NCBI GenBank assembly: GCA_023525715.1
Contig: CM042010.1
Location: 87,929,884 to 87,993,883 of the forward strand
Direction of reading: 5' to 3'
DNA: 64,000 nucleotides
Source: Cichorium intybus
Lineage: Eukaryota; Streptophyta; Magnoliopsida; Asterales; Asteraceae
A program made the translations under genes and the position numbers. Of this stretch, positions 55,038-64,000 are shown piece after piece. The notes below the pieces were generated by a model, which was given only the letters and a program-made list of their open reading frames with translations, ran no database searches and was not told the origin of the DNA. Positions within the stretch are counted from its first letter, which is position 1, and each line of letters opens with the position of its first letter.

Positions 55038-56105
55038 TGACACGCCTAGGTCGTCGTGCGGTCAAAAATAAGAGAAAAATACCTAACACACACTAGTACA
55101 GTGGTAGTCAGGGTCGATCCACAGGAGTTACGTGGTTAGGACAAGACGACAGTATACCAACTGTAGTGTCACTCTACAGTCAGCGGTATTGTTTCTACTT
55201 TCCCAAAAACTGATAAAAGCAAAATACCAAACAAGTGCCAAAACCAAATCAAACATGGAATAAACTAACCCAAATCAAATCCTAGACTAAAGTTCCTTAC
55301 TGAAATCAGAAACTAGGTTCAAAATCCAGAAGCAAACAATCAATCCAGTACAATCAAACACATCCAAACATCCAAAACACCGAAAATTGCAAATAAACCA
55401 TAAACCGAATGATTAACTTTTTAATTCAAAAACCAAACATCAAACCAATATCCAAACAATCAAATATCAGATCTAAACTATCAATTATTCTACTGAAATC
55501 AGAAACTATAAATCTAAACAAACATCGAGTAATTGATGGAAATCCCGATTGCGGAATATCTCGATACCGAGTTGATAAAACAAGAGAAAAACTAAATTAC
55601 TAACCAAAATATTGATTCCCACTGAAAAACTGATGAAATTGTGCCTTCGGATCCCCCCTTCGCGTCCCGGGATGAGTGAAAAGTCGGACGGGACTCCGGT
55701 ATTTATAATAGTGCGAAATTAGGGTTTCCGCGTCGCGGCCGAGCAAAATCCGCGACGCGCGTGTTGCCTTATCCCGACTTTTCGGAGTTTAAAATTCAAA
55801 AACGAAGATTTTATCCGGTCGCGAGATTGCGGCGCTATCTCAAGAAATAGCGGCTCTATTGTCGATAGCGGCTCTATCTCAAGAGATAGCTCAAGAGATA
55901 GCGCCTCTATTTCTGTCAGGTCCAACTTTTTGCCTTTTCGCTCCACAACTTCTCCAGAATTGCACTAAAACCCCTGCATTTACACTAAAAACATTTCCAA
56001 GCATTTTGACACAAAAGTAAGTGATATTAGCCAATTAATAATGATAAATTAACTAAAACACGGCTCAACAACGCCTAAAATACTTGATATTACTAGGCGT
56101 TGTCA
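55038..56105 (-). repeat. 3' LTR of the pol-less element
   Basis: 1068 bp. Near 55810-55910 it has GATAGCG and CTCAAGAGATAG units; one CTCAAGAGATAG unit is extra compared with the other LTR, which explains most of the length difference. Confidence 0.9.
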
Positions 56106-58357
56106 AACACCCCACACTTGTGCCTTGCTTGTCCCCAAGCAAGAGAGTTTTTAACAGATTTTAACTAAGACTCAAACAATTTTTGAATGTGTTTAATTTC
56201 AAAGCTTATTGTCCCCAGAGTTAGATGGAATAGTTTGTGAAAACATAATCGGAATATTCTTTGGAATTCACGACTTTCTAAAGAACCATTGATTACAAAT
56301 TTTCGGTATGCAAAAAGCAAACATACTCATTCAGATTCTAAAGGCCGCTAAAGAACTGTCCATGACTTTCGATGTTGCCCGTGTAACGAGCTTTCAGAAA
56401 TACCATCCCAGACCAGACGATCTTAGGTGGTAAGGTGCATAAGCCCCACCCATTTTAGACTTACCGGCTCGAACAACAAAGGCCACAGATTGACAATTCC
56501 TTCCTAAATTCCAAACTTAAAACACTCCAATCTTCTAACTCTTAAAACTCAACTTATTTGACTAAACTACTAGCATGATCACAACTAAATGGTATTTCTC
56601 GAAAAATACCAATGCTACAACATTCAGAAACTATTCGTTTCAAAATTAAAACCTATTAAAAATTTTGAAAAATTGCTAAAAATTTTAAAAATTTGGTCAT
56701 TTTCCGCAAAAATTTTCAAAAACTACTCTTTCGACCGTCCACACCCCACACTTAAAACCGTACAACGTCCCCGTTGTACAAAAAATATTTAGAACAAGGG
56801 AGAGAGAGTTACCCCTTTTGGAACGGCGAATTGCTTGATTGTCGGGACCATTTGTAGCAGAATTGATTGTTCGTCGTCTCGATGAAATTCGGGAGTCGGG
56901 CGCAGCAGTAAACACGCCGACATAACACGAGTGTAGGGGTACGGCGACCCCACACTTGCGTTATGCAACTCCATCAGTTGGTGCAGCAATCACAGTTTGG
57001 CAGATACTAACAAACATATTAAAAATTGCAAAATACACAAAAGAAAATTATTTATTGCTAGTTGTTGTCCTTGCTGATTCCCCGTCTCCGCGACGCCCAA
57101 GTGTCAAGGCCGCGACGCGTAGATGTGATGAAATCCGATGTCTGTCAACCAAGTTCGAATGTCCGCGGCGCAAGATGAAGATGACCGCGTCGCGCGTATG
57201 CACGAAAAGCTCCAGAATTTTTGATTTTTCAATTTTTAGCCCGTTTTTCAAATTGATTGCACCAATATGTTCCTAAACTAAAGCCTAACAAAAGCCCTAA
57301 GTTTAATTTCAGAAAAAACAAGCTATAATTGCTCTAATTTCTCATTTGGGTCAAAAACCCCAAATTATGAACCCTAGATTTTTTATTTTCGAATCCAACC
57401 TGTTTTAATCAAATTGAACACACCAATAGCATCCTAAACTAACCACTAACAAAAGCCCTCTGTCAATTTCACGAAAAACAAGCAACAAATCCTCCAAATC
57501 GAGCAAAAACCCAAAGAACTCTAATTTTGAGCCCTAATTCACAAATTCCTGATTTCTGCATGTTTTCATCAAATTGAAGGCATCAATAGGTAGCTAGGGC
57601 AGCGATTAAGAGACCCTAGGTGTCAATTTTTCGAAAAACAAACCAGAAAACCATCGATTTGAGGTTGGAAGGTCCGGTTTTCCGAAAAACCCAAAAACGG
57701 CCCTCATTTTCGAAAATGCTCAAATCCGACTTGTTTTTGCTCAATTGATTGGACCAACATGTTGCTAAAGGACTGATTAACAAACACCAAGCTTCAATTT
57801 CATGCAAAATGATCGATAAATGGTCCGATTCGGGGTTGGAAGTTCCGATTTCGCGGAACCCCCAATCGGCTCAAAACCTCTGAAATCCGACTTGTTTTGC
57901 ACGAAATCATGAAAGGGAAAGTTGAGATACATACCTTGGATGCTTAATTGCGGATTGGTTGGATCAATTTCATGAAAACTCGAAAAATCCGATTGTGTAT
58001 GTGCGTGTTCGGCTTGGCAGATGCGAAGGGGAGGGAGGAGTTCCAATCTTAGCGACGAGAATGTTGGGGGAGGGTTGACCACGTGTTTGACCAGGAGTTA
58101 GCGTCACTAATATTAAAATTAGTGGCGCTAACTTGTAATTTTCTATTTTTTCGCGATTTTTCCGTATTTTTAAAACCCGTTCACCACCCCACACTCGAGT
58201 TATGCCAGGACATTTTGAAAACAAATTTCCAAGTGATATTTTGACAAAATAAAAACTAGAAATTAAAAACAAAAATAAAAAATACTTACCGAAATGCCGG
58301 GTTGCCTCCCGAAAACGCTTCTTTGTTTGGTCTTTTAGCTGGACCGTTTTTCTGCGG
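56106..58357 (-). other. Long 3' non-coding region of the pol-less element
   Basis: The polypurine tract (GTGTGGGGTGTT on the minus strand) is at 56106-56117, next to the LTR. No coding signal is seen. Repeated phrases such as CAAATTGA...CACCAAT and AAAACAAGC recur at about 90-150-bp spacing between 57240 and 57800, suggesting old tandem repeats. Several CCCCACACTTG and CCACACT stretches occur. Confidence 0.65.
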
Positions 58358-59626
58358 CTACGGTGGGTCGTACACCATTTGACTCCACTGAATTTCAGTT
58401 ACCACCGTCCCCTCGCTGATCACGTACTCCGATTTCCCCGGGTCGAATGGTTTACCGGTTCCTCTGCTGCTGCCCGGTTTCCGTTTCCTGATTATTTCGC
58501 GCGAATGCTTAGAAGTAGCTTTAAACCTCCAAGCTCGGTCCTTCCTACGGTGTCTTTTCAACATCATCGGCTTAACATGGAGCGTGTCCAGTGCCTCTCC
58601 CAGTAATTGTTTTGCAGATTTCATTTTACTTGCGTCGCGTGTGCTATCTTCAGTTTGCAATTTTGGGTTGCAGTACCAATAAAAATTTTCCAATCGAATG
58701 GAATCGGAAGGCAACATATCAGGATGCTTCCATATGTCCTCATCGATGGTATTGATCACATCTAATTTTCCATTCATGAATGGATCATGAGTGGTGATAA
58801 AATCATGTTTCTTGTTTTCAAATATCAATTCGTCAGCATCAACTTCTTGATCATCGTCCAACAGGTGGATCGGTACCAAGAGTGAGCGACTGGTTTGATC
58901 TGATGGTGGTACACAGTTACCCATCACCAGATCCTTGCTTTCAAACTTCTCAAAATTTTCAAAAATCATAGGTTCGGGGGTAGTATTGTCATCTACACCC
59001 CCTTCCCCAATAGTATCAACAACTTCAACTATTTCGGGGATCGTTGGGCTGGGGTCTGTACTGTCACTTACAGCCTCCTCTACAACATCCTCATCAATCA
59101 AATCGTCTAGTGATGGTATGGATTCACTCATCACCAGCTCGACATTATCAACATTTTCAAAAATATCAAAAACATCAAAAGTTGTTGAGTCAGAGGTAGC
59201 ATTGTCACCTACAACCTCTTCCTCAACAACATTTTCGACCCTCTCAGTGGTCTCTTGACTTTCCCAAGGTGTATGCCCTTCCATCACATATTCAGGTGAT
59301 GCAAGTTCACACACATTATCATTGGTATAAAAATCACTCACCTCCGGTTCTGACGAGGGTGGTGAACATTTCCAACTTTCCTCTAACCTATCTAAAGAAG
59401 CTTGCATTTTTTCAAGAGCTTCAGCCTGGTCCTTCTGCTCATGGTAGTTGTTATACATGAATACCCAAAGTTGGGCCCAAGTTACAGAATTCTCAAGCTG
59501 AGATGACTCCTCGGTCCGCCATCCATTGTCATCGAATGATCCATTGTAGGAATCATCCTCATAATAGGTGTCGGCCGGATTCCCATAATCTTCATAATAC
59601 TGATCCGGGTACATGTAATCACCCAT
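58358..59626 (-). CDS. Acidic ORF of unknown function in the pol-less element
   Basis: The first ATG is at 59626, 114 bp inside the 5' LTR, and the frame is open for about 422 codons to 58358. The N terminus is tyrosine- and aspartate-rich (MGDYMYPDQYYEDYG). Then come a short coiled-coil-like stretch (QKDQAEALEKMQASLDRLEE), a long acidic middle with repeated D/E-V-V patterns, and a basic C terminus (MLKRHRRKDRAWRFKATSKH, REIIRKRKPGSSRG). I see no Gag knuckle, protease, RT or integrase motif, and no signal peptide or membrane segment. A frame of this length without stops, in an element with no pol, suggests past selection. I do not assign a function. Confidence 0.7.
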   Translation of the reverse strand: MGDYMYPDQYYEDYGNPADTYYEDDSYNGSFDDNGWRTEESSQLENSVTWAQLWVFMYNNYHEQKDQAEALEKMQASLDRLEESWKCSPPSSEPEVSDFYTNDNVCELASPEYVMEGHTPWESQETTERVENVVEEEVVGDNATSDSTTFDVFDIFENVDNVELVMSESIPSLDDLIDEDVVEEAVSDSTDPSPTIPEIVEVVDTIGEGGVDDNTTPEPMIFENFEKFESKDLVMGNCVPPSDQTSRSLLVPIHLLDDDQEVDADELIFENKKHDFITTHDPFMNGKLDVINTIDEDIWKHPDMLPSDSIRLENFYWYCNPKLQTEDSTRDASKMKSAKQLLGEALDTLHVKPMMLKRHRRKDRAWRFKATSKHSREIIRKRKPGSSRGTGKPFDPGKSEYVISEGTVVTEIQWSQMVYDPP

Positions 59627-59719
59627 TATAAGGATGTACACATACCAAAAATCCGCAAACTAAAATCAAACATCAAAAGAAACAACCCTATTGATCGTAT
59701 ATCCTAAGCGCACAACTCC

Positions 59720-59738
59720 CCGGCAACGGCGCCAAAAT
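59720..59738 (-). other. Primer binding site of the pol-less element
   Basis: The plus-strand bases CCGGCAACGGCGCCAAAAT read ATTTTGGCGCCGTTGCCGG on the minus strand, directly inside the 5' LTR. This is the primer site style of Tat/Athila-type Gypsy elements and differs from the tRNA-Met site of every other element here. Confidence 0.85.
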
Positions 59739-59739
59739 T

Positions 59740-60797
59740 TGACACGCCTAGGTCGTCGTGCGGTCAAAAATAAGAGAAAAACACCTAACACACACTAGTA
59801 CAGTGGTAGTCAGGGTCGATCCACAGGAGTTACGTGGTTAGGACAAGACGACAGTATACCAACTGTAGTGTCACTCTACAGTCAGCGGTATTGTTTCTAC
59901 TTTCCCAAAAACTGATAAAAGCAAAATACCAAACAAGTGCCAAAACCAAATCAAACATGGAATAAACTAACCCAAATCAAATCCTAGACTAAAGTTCCTT
60001 ACTGAAATCAGAAACTAGGTTTCAAAATCCAGAAGCAAACAATCAATCCAGTACAATCAAACACATCCAAACATCCAAAACACCGAAAAATGCAAATAAA
60101 CCATAAACCGAATGATTAACTTTTTAATTCAAAAACCAAACATCAAACCAATATCCAAACAATCAAATATCAGATCTAAACTATCAATTATTCTACTGAA
60201 ATCAGAAACTATAAATCTAAACAAACATCGAGTAATCGATGGAAATCCCGATTGCGGAATATCTCGATACCGAGTTGATAAAACAAGAGAAAAACTAAAT
60301 TACTAACCAAAATATTGATTCCCACTGAAAAATTGACGAAATTGTGCCTTCGGATCCCCCCTTCGCGTCCCGGGATGTGTGAAAAGTCGGACGGGACTCC
60401 GGTATTTATAATAGTGCGAAATTAGGGTTTCCGCGTCGCGGCCGAGCAAAATCCGCGACGCGCGTGTTGCCTTATCCCGACTTTTCGGAGTTTAAAATTC
60501 AAAAACGAAGATTTTATCCGGTCGCGAGATAGCGGCGCTATCTCAAGAAATAGCGGCTCTATTGTCGATAGCAGCTCTATCTCAAGAGATAGCGCCTCTA
60601 TTTCTGTCAGGTCCAACTTTTTGCCTTTTTCGCTCCACAACTTCTCCAGAATTGCACTAAAACCCCTGCATTTACACTAAAAACATTTCCAAGCATTTTG
60701 ACACAAAAGTAAGTGATATTAGCCAATTAATAATGATAAATTAACTAAAACACGGCTCAACAACGCCTAAAATACTTGATATTACTAGGCGTTGTCA
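59740..60797 (-). repeat. 5' LTR of the pol-less element
   Basis: 1058 bp, closely matching 55038-56105. AGTAC follows at 60798-60802. Confidence 0.9.
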
Positions 60798-61076
60798 AGT
60801 ACGAATAAGTAATCCAACTACTGGAAGCATTGGTGAGCCCGGTTGCTGCCAAATAAGAGAACCTCAGCGCGAGACACAGTCTATGTGATAGTTTGTTTGA
60901 TTTTTACAACTGGTCTAGGAACCAGTGGGAGTAATTGAATCATCAAAAGAAGGAAACATAGAAATGTACTTACAGAACATCTGGTTGATTGAGTGATCAC
61001 TTGGAGTCAAGCAATTGATTCCGAGAAGAGCACTCTCAATAGAAGATGAGATTCAAGAGGATTCTGCATGGCATAG

Positions 61077-61132
61077 TGTGAGTCGTTAGTGGAGCGTGTG
61101 TGGTTTACCGGCACACTAATAGGGACTCACAT
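61077..61132 (+). promoter_or_regulatory. Copia A hairpin in A-3 (first)
   Basis: The stem TGTGAGTC with GACTCACA, plus TTAGTG with CACTAA, encloses the family core GAGCGTGTGTGG...ACCGGCA. Both stem parts differ from those in the A-1/A-2 leader hairpins, yet pairing is kept. Confidence 0.6.
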
Positions 61133-62080
61133 AGAGCATGCCATTACAAAAGGTACAAAGCCCCAGGATTTGTCCCATGGGCATCTCGCAAGAAAGGATA
61201 TTCGGATTCTCAAAATAGGCCAAAAGGTTTGGATTTTGTGAATAGCCTGAAAAATTTCCTTTAATATGTCGGAAAGGTTTGGATTTCGGTTTCTCAAAAT
61301 GTGCCAAATGTTCTGGATTTTTTGAATAGTCCGAAAGAGTCATATAACGGTGTCAAAGCCAGTGGGAGTATCGTTGTTATCTGCTATCTTTGTATGTGGG
61401 TTACGTACTGATTCTAGGAAACGTCTATTTTCATCACAAAGTGTAATGACTTGGTGTAAAGAAACGGTTCGCTATGAAAGAATTTAAGAGATGCAACATA
61501 CTCAGGTGGTTGTGAATATCTATTAGATAGATCAGAATTCTGCCAACATGATCTTGATGAGATTCAAGATGCATAACCCTAGGAAAGGAGTTTCCTGTCA
61601 TTGTAAAGTGTAATGAATTGGCATGAAAGAAACAAAGAAGGTGCAACATACTAACGTAGTTCATATACATCTATTGGATAGAGGAGACTGACAGTATAGA
61701 CTTAGCCGTTGAGAATATGATCCTGATGGGATTCAAGATGCATAAGAAAGAGTCTCCAAAAGGAAATGGTTTCCGGAAATCATGACACAAGGATTATTGG
61801 TAATCTTAGGATTCCGAAAGTTTTTTTGGAACGAGATTACATCAGGTTCGACGAGCCTCTTGGACCAATAAGAAGTGTTATGAACATATCCTGATGACTT
61901 GATGCTTAAAGCATGGTGACTTGGTTTCAGGATATGACCTGGCTGAGAGTACTAAATGGATTTTTTGAACACACGTGAGAAAGTATTAGGGTGAATGATT
62001 TGAAAGGATTTTCGAATCAGTAATTGGTTACACCAGGACGTGGTGTTGTAGGACTTCATGGTTGAAGAGTTTCGTTGTTT

Positions 62081-62120
62081 TCTGATGGAGCACGTGTGGT
62101 TCACCGGCACATCATGATAC
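62081..62120 (+). promoter_or_regulatory. Copia A hairpin in A-3 (second, weaker)
   Basis: TGATG with CATCA encloses GAGCACGTGTGG...CACCGGCA. The core has two changes and the outer stem is weak. Confidence 0.45.
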
Positions 62121-62470
62121 CTCGAAATAGTGTTAGGGTGTAGTCATGTAGACTATAGATCCCGAGAACTATGGGTAGTCACAGTACACATCACCGGAAT
62201 GGAGTTGTGAGAGAGAAAGACGGAATGGCAAATTGAGATATCATCGTAAGAGTATCCGATTGGATTATCTGTAATTAAAGTGTATAAGTGTTAGACACTT
62301 GGATACATAGAAAGAGTGAAAAAGGTCATAATAGACAAAATATAAAAGGGTTTGAATTAAAAGTTTAAAATAAAATAAGAAACTGATAATAGTTGTGGAA
62401 AATCCGACTTGGTGATTACCTCGTGGAGACTTGGTATTAAGCAGGAGTAGCTGCCAGTCAGATTTCATGT

Positions 62471-63219
62471 TTCGCTTTTGCATGTTTACTTCCTGAGTAA
62501 TTGGATTACTCAAATATCCACAGTCGCTCATACTTTTAGGGAGTAAGTATGAAGGAAGACTGTCATGAATTGGTTTGTAGATTGTCTAAGGAGTTAGACA
62601 TTGCAATAAGATTGCTGCCACGTTCATGAGTACTTGGAAATGGAGATTTGAGTATTGGATAACCCCACACTCAATAGATTGCTTCATGGATTACATCACG
62701 AGCAATGTTGAGACGATAATATCTTATGGTCTTGAAGTGGAGAGATATGAGTTATAGTTTGCAAGGCAGTTGCTCATTGATAGTACGAAAACGCATCGGT
62801 AACTCGGTGTTATAAAACGTGCTGTTGTGAATGATTTGTCGGGTAAAAGATATAACATATGAGTCGAAGCTTATTCGTCCCATGACCCTGACGGGAAACA
62901 GATATCTGTTGGGCACTCGATGATTTTGAAGTTGACTGAAGTGCTGGCCAGCCAGGACTAAATTGATTCGTTCAATTAGATGTCTAAAAGTCATAAGCAA
63001 ACTCAGAAATCGGGAAACATTGGATCAAACAGAGATTGATCACAATCCATGTCTCATGTCTGAAAAATATCTTGTTGGACGGAGGATCATTTGATCACTT
63101 ATCTATGGACAGAACTGACTAGGTCAGAGTTCGACATCAGTTTTTAGGAAGCTACAGTTTGCTGATTAATTAGAGGTTAAATTGGTAATTATAGTCATAG
63201 ACTTATCCAAGTGGGAGAC
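62471..63219 (+). other. 3' non-coding region of Copia A-3
   Basis: It matches 38920-39665 of A-2 over almost its whole length (for example TTACTTCCTGA(A/G)TAATTGGATTA, ACAGATATCTGT, CTTATCTATGGACAGAACTGA). It ends in AAGTGGGAGAC, the polypurine tract. Confidence 0.8.
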
Positions 63220-63995
63220 TGTTGGATTAGGTGTCTAGGCCATGACTAATAATTTGTATTTACCTAATTAATAGTAGCAAAGTCCATTTGGGTTGCCCTC
63301 ATAGCTGGAGGTTTGGTAGAAAGTTCCGGAGAGAGAAAGATTGATTTATTATATGATTAATAAATCAAAAGGGATTAAATAAATAGTTTATTAATATATT
63401 AAAGTGATAATATATTAATTAGAAACTATAGTAATTAATTAGAAATTAATCTGAATTATTTGGATTTAATTTGGTGATTAATTTAATTAATTACAGGTGC
63501 ACGGGCTATTTTGTAATTACTCAATAGTTGAGTAGTGACTATCCAGGTGGAATATTAATTAGCGATTTTTAGGATATAATTTTCCTTATAATCGAAATTA
63601 ATATATAGAGGATAAATAGGTTTAATTTAAATGATAAAAGGTTTATCTTGATTTGAATTAAAAAGGTTTATCTCTAAGGTTTATCTGTAACCACCTGGAG
63701 CCTATAAATAGAGACCCCAGGCATCATAATTCACGCCATTTTTTTGACTCCTCCCTCTCTCTGGATTTCGTCCAACCCCTAGCTCCCTAGGTGTGATCTC
63801 ATTTGAGGCAGGACACTTGTGCTGCTTTGCTTCCAAGAAAACCTAAAGGTTAGTTTTTCTGGTTTTATTCTTTTAGTTAATTTTTTGTTTGGCCTTTAAG
63901 AATTAGTTACATGTTCAAAGTAAGAAAACATAGATCCAATCTAGGTTGCATGTGAACTTAGGGTTTTAGTTCATAGATTTGCAGAAAACCTTTCA
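63220..63995 (+). repeat. 3' LTR of Copia A-3
   Basis: 776 bp, TGTTGGATTAGG...AACCTTTCA. It is clearly more diverged from the A-1/A-2 LTRs than those are from each other. The TATA box is at 63702-63709. The window ends five bases later. Confidence 0.92.
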
Positions 63996-64000
63996 ATATA

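Larger units (their letters stand above)
55038..60797 (-). mobile_element. Pol-less LTR element (LARD-like) with one intact ORF
   Basis: LTRs at 55038-56105 (1068 bp) and 59740-60797 (1058 bp) run TGACACGCCTAGG...GGCGTTGTCA. AGTAC flanks both sides (55033-55037 and 60798-60802). On the minus strand the 5' LTR is the right one, followed by a primer site TGGCGCCGTTGCCGGGGA, which is typical of Tat/Athila-type Gypsy elements. The interior of 3.6 kb has no gag knuckle, protease, RT or integrase. It encodes a single acidic protein. Confidence 0.9.
60803..62470 (+). pseudogene. Decayed pol of Copia A-3, second part
   Basis: No long frame is present. Around 61340-61420 the sequence follows the A-2 stretch that leads to the RT active site (AGTGGGAGTAT, then TATGTGGGTTACGTACTGAT in place of TATGTTGATGACATACTGCT), so the YVDD motif is lost. 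Two hairpins of the family type lie in this part. Confidence 0.55.
52650..63995 (+). mobile_element. Copia family A, copy A-3: old, 5' truncated, decayed
   Basis: From about 52690 the sequence matches the A-1/A-2 leader region just before the leader ORF. Family landmarks follow in order: leader ORF, protease DTGC motif (about 53672-53695), an integrase-tail block (about 54770-54850, with AGAGAGCTCATGTTC and CAGTGGGAGTA as in A-2), RT traces (61340-61420), the 3' non-coding region, and a 3' LTR. The pol-less element at 55038-60797 is inserted in it. No LTR is present at its left end; it abuts the leader of the element at 47927. Confidence 0.75.

Noticed and set aside
55409..55603. 64-codon frame in the LTR of the pol-less element, repeated at 60112-60306
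   Set aside because: It is identical in both LTRs simply because they are LTRs; the asparagine/isoleucine/lysine-rich composition reflects AT-rich DNA.

Overview
The window is a stretch of flowering-plant nuclear DNA made almost entirely of transposable elements nested in one another. The evidence is plant Copia and Gypsy pol genes, LTR elements primed by initiator tRNA-Met, a MULE with a spliced transposase, a hAT element with 8-bp target duplications, and AT-rich filler. I see no intact host housekeeping gene. The species cannot be named from this.

Layout, left to right. (1) 1-5026: a pol-collapsed, SIRE-like Copia element on the minus strand, with its 1401-bp 5' LTR at 3626-5026. (2) 5027-6753: a zone rich in the palindrome CACATGTG, with an exon-like piece and a C-rich minisatellite. 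(3) 6754-12065: the 5' half of Copia family 'A' (copy A-1), which carries a foreign solo LTR and ends in 32 bp of a Gypsy LTR. (4) 12098-13297: an expanded C-rich satellite. (5) 13298-21757: a second copy of the same ~9.7-kb block, in which the SIRE-like element is reduced to a solo LTR. (6) The second Copia A (A-2) is complete and spans 16422-40446 with TSD TAAAG. It is split by a chromovirus-type Gypsy (21758-30974, TSD GATGG) and by a MULE (33306-38539, TSD TATTCAGGA). (7) 40447-42369: the end of the CACATGTG zone and unidentified gene-like fragments. (8) 42370-46766: a decayed LINE-type ORF with an RRM, cut by a gag-only Copia (42724-45108) and a non-autonomous hAT (45442-46525, TSD GTTCATGG). 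(9) 46767-48543: the LTR and leader of another LTR element, followed by a short-LTR Copia (48544-52644, TSD CAAGG) that contains a near-perfect ~370-bp palindrome. (10) 52650-63995: a third, strongly decayed and 5'-truncated Copia A copy (A-3), interrupted by a pol-less LTR element (55038-60797, TSD AGTAC) that carries one intact ORF of unknown function.

The nesting gives a relative chronology. Copia A inserted into the CACATGTG zone. Gypsy then inserted into Copia A. The ~9.7-kb block was tandemly duplicated after that, because A-1 ends inside the Gypsy LTR. One of the two SIRE-like elements then collapsed to a solo LTR. Most coding regions carry stops or frameshifts. The best-preserved reading frames are the MULE transposase, the Gypsy RT-RNase H-integrase, the RT-RNase H of the short-LTR Copia, and the acidic ORF of the pol-less element.

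The most interesting non-coding signal is a hairpin that recurs in all three Copia A copies. Its stems change on both sides so that pairing is kept, while its loop stays constant.
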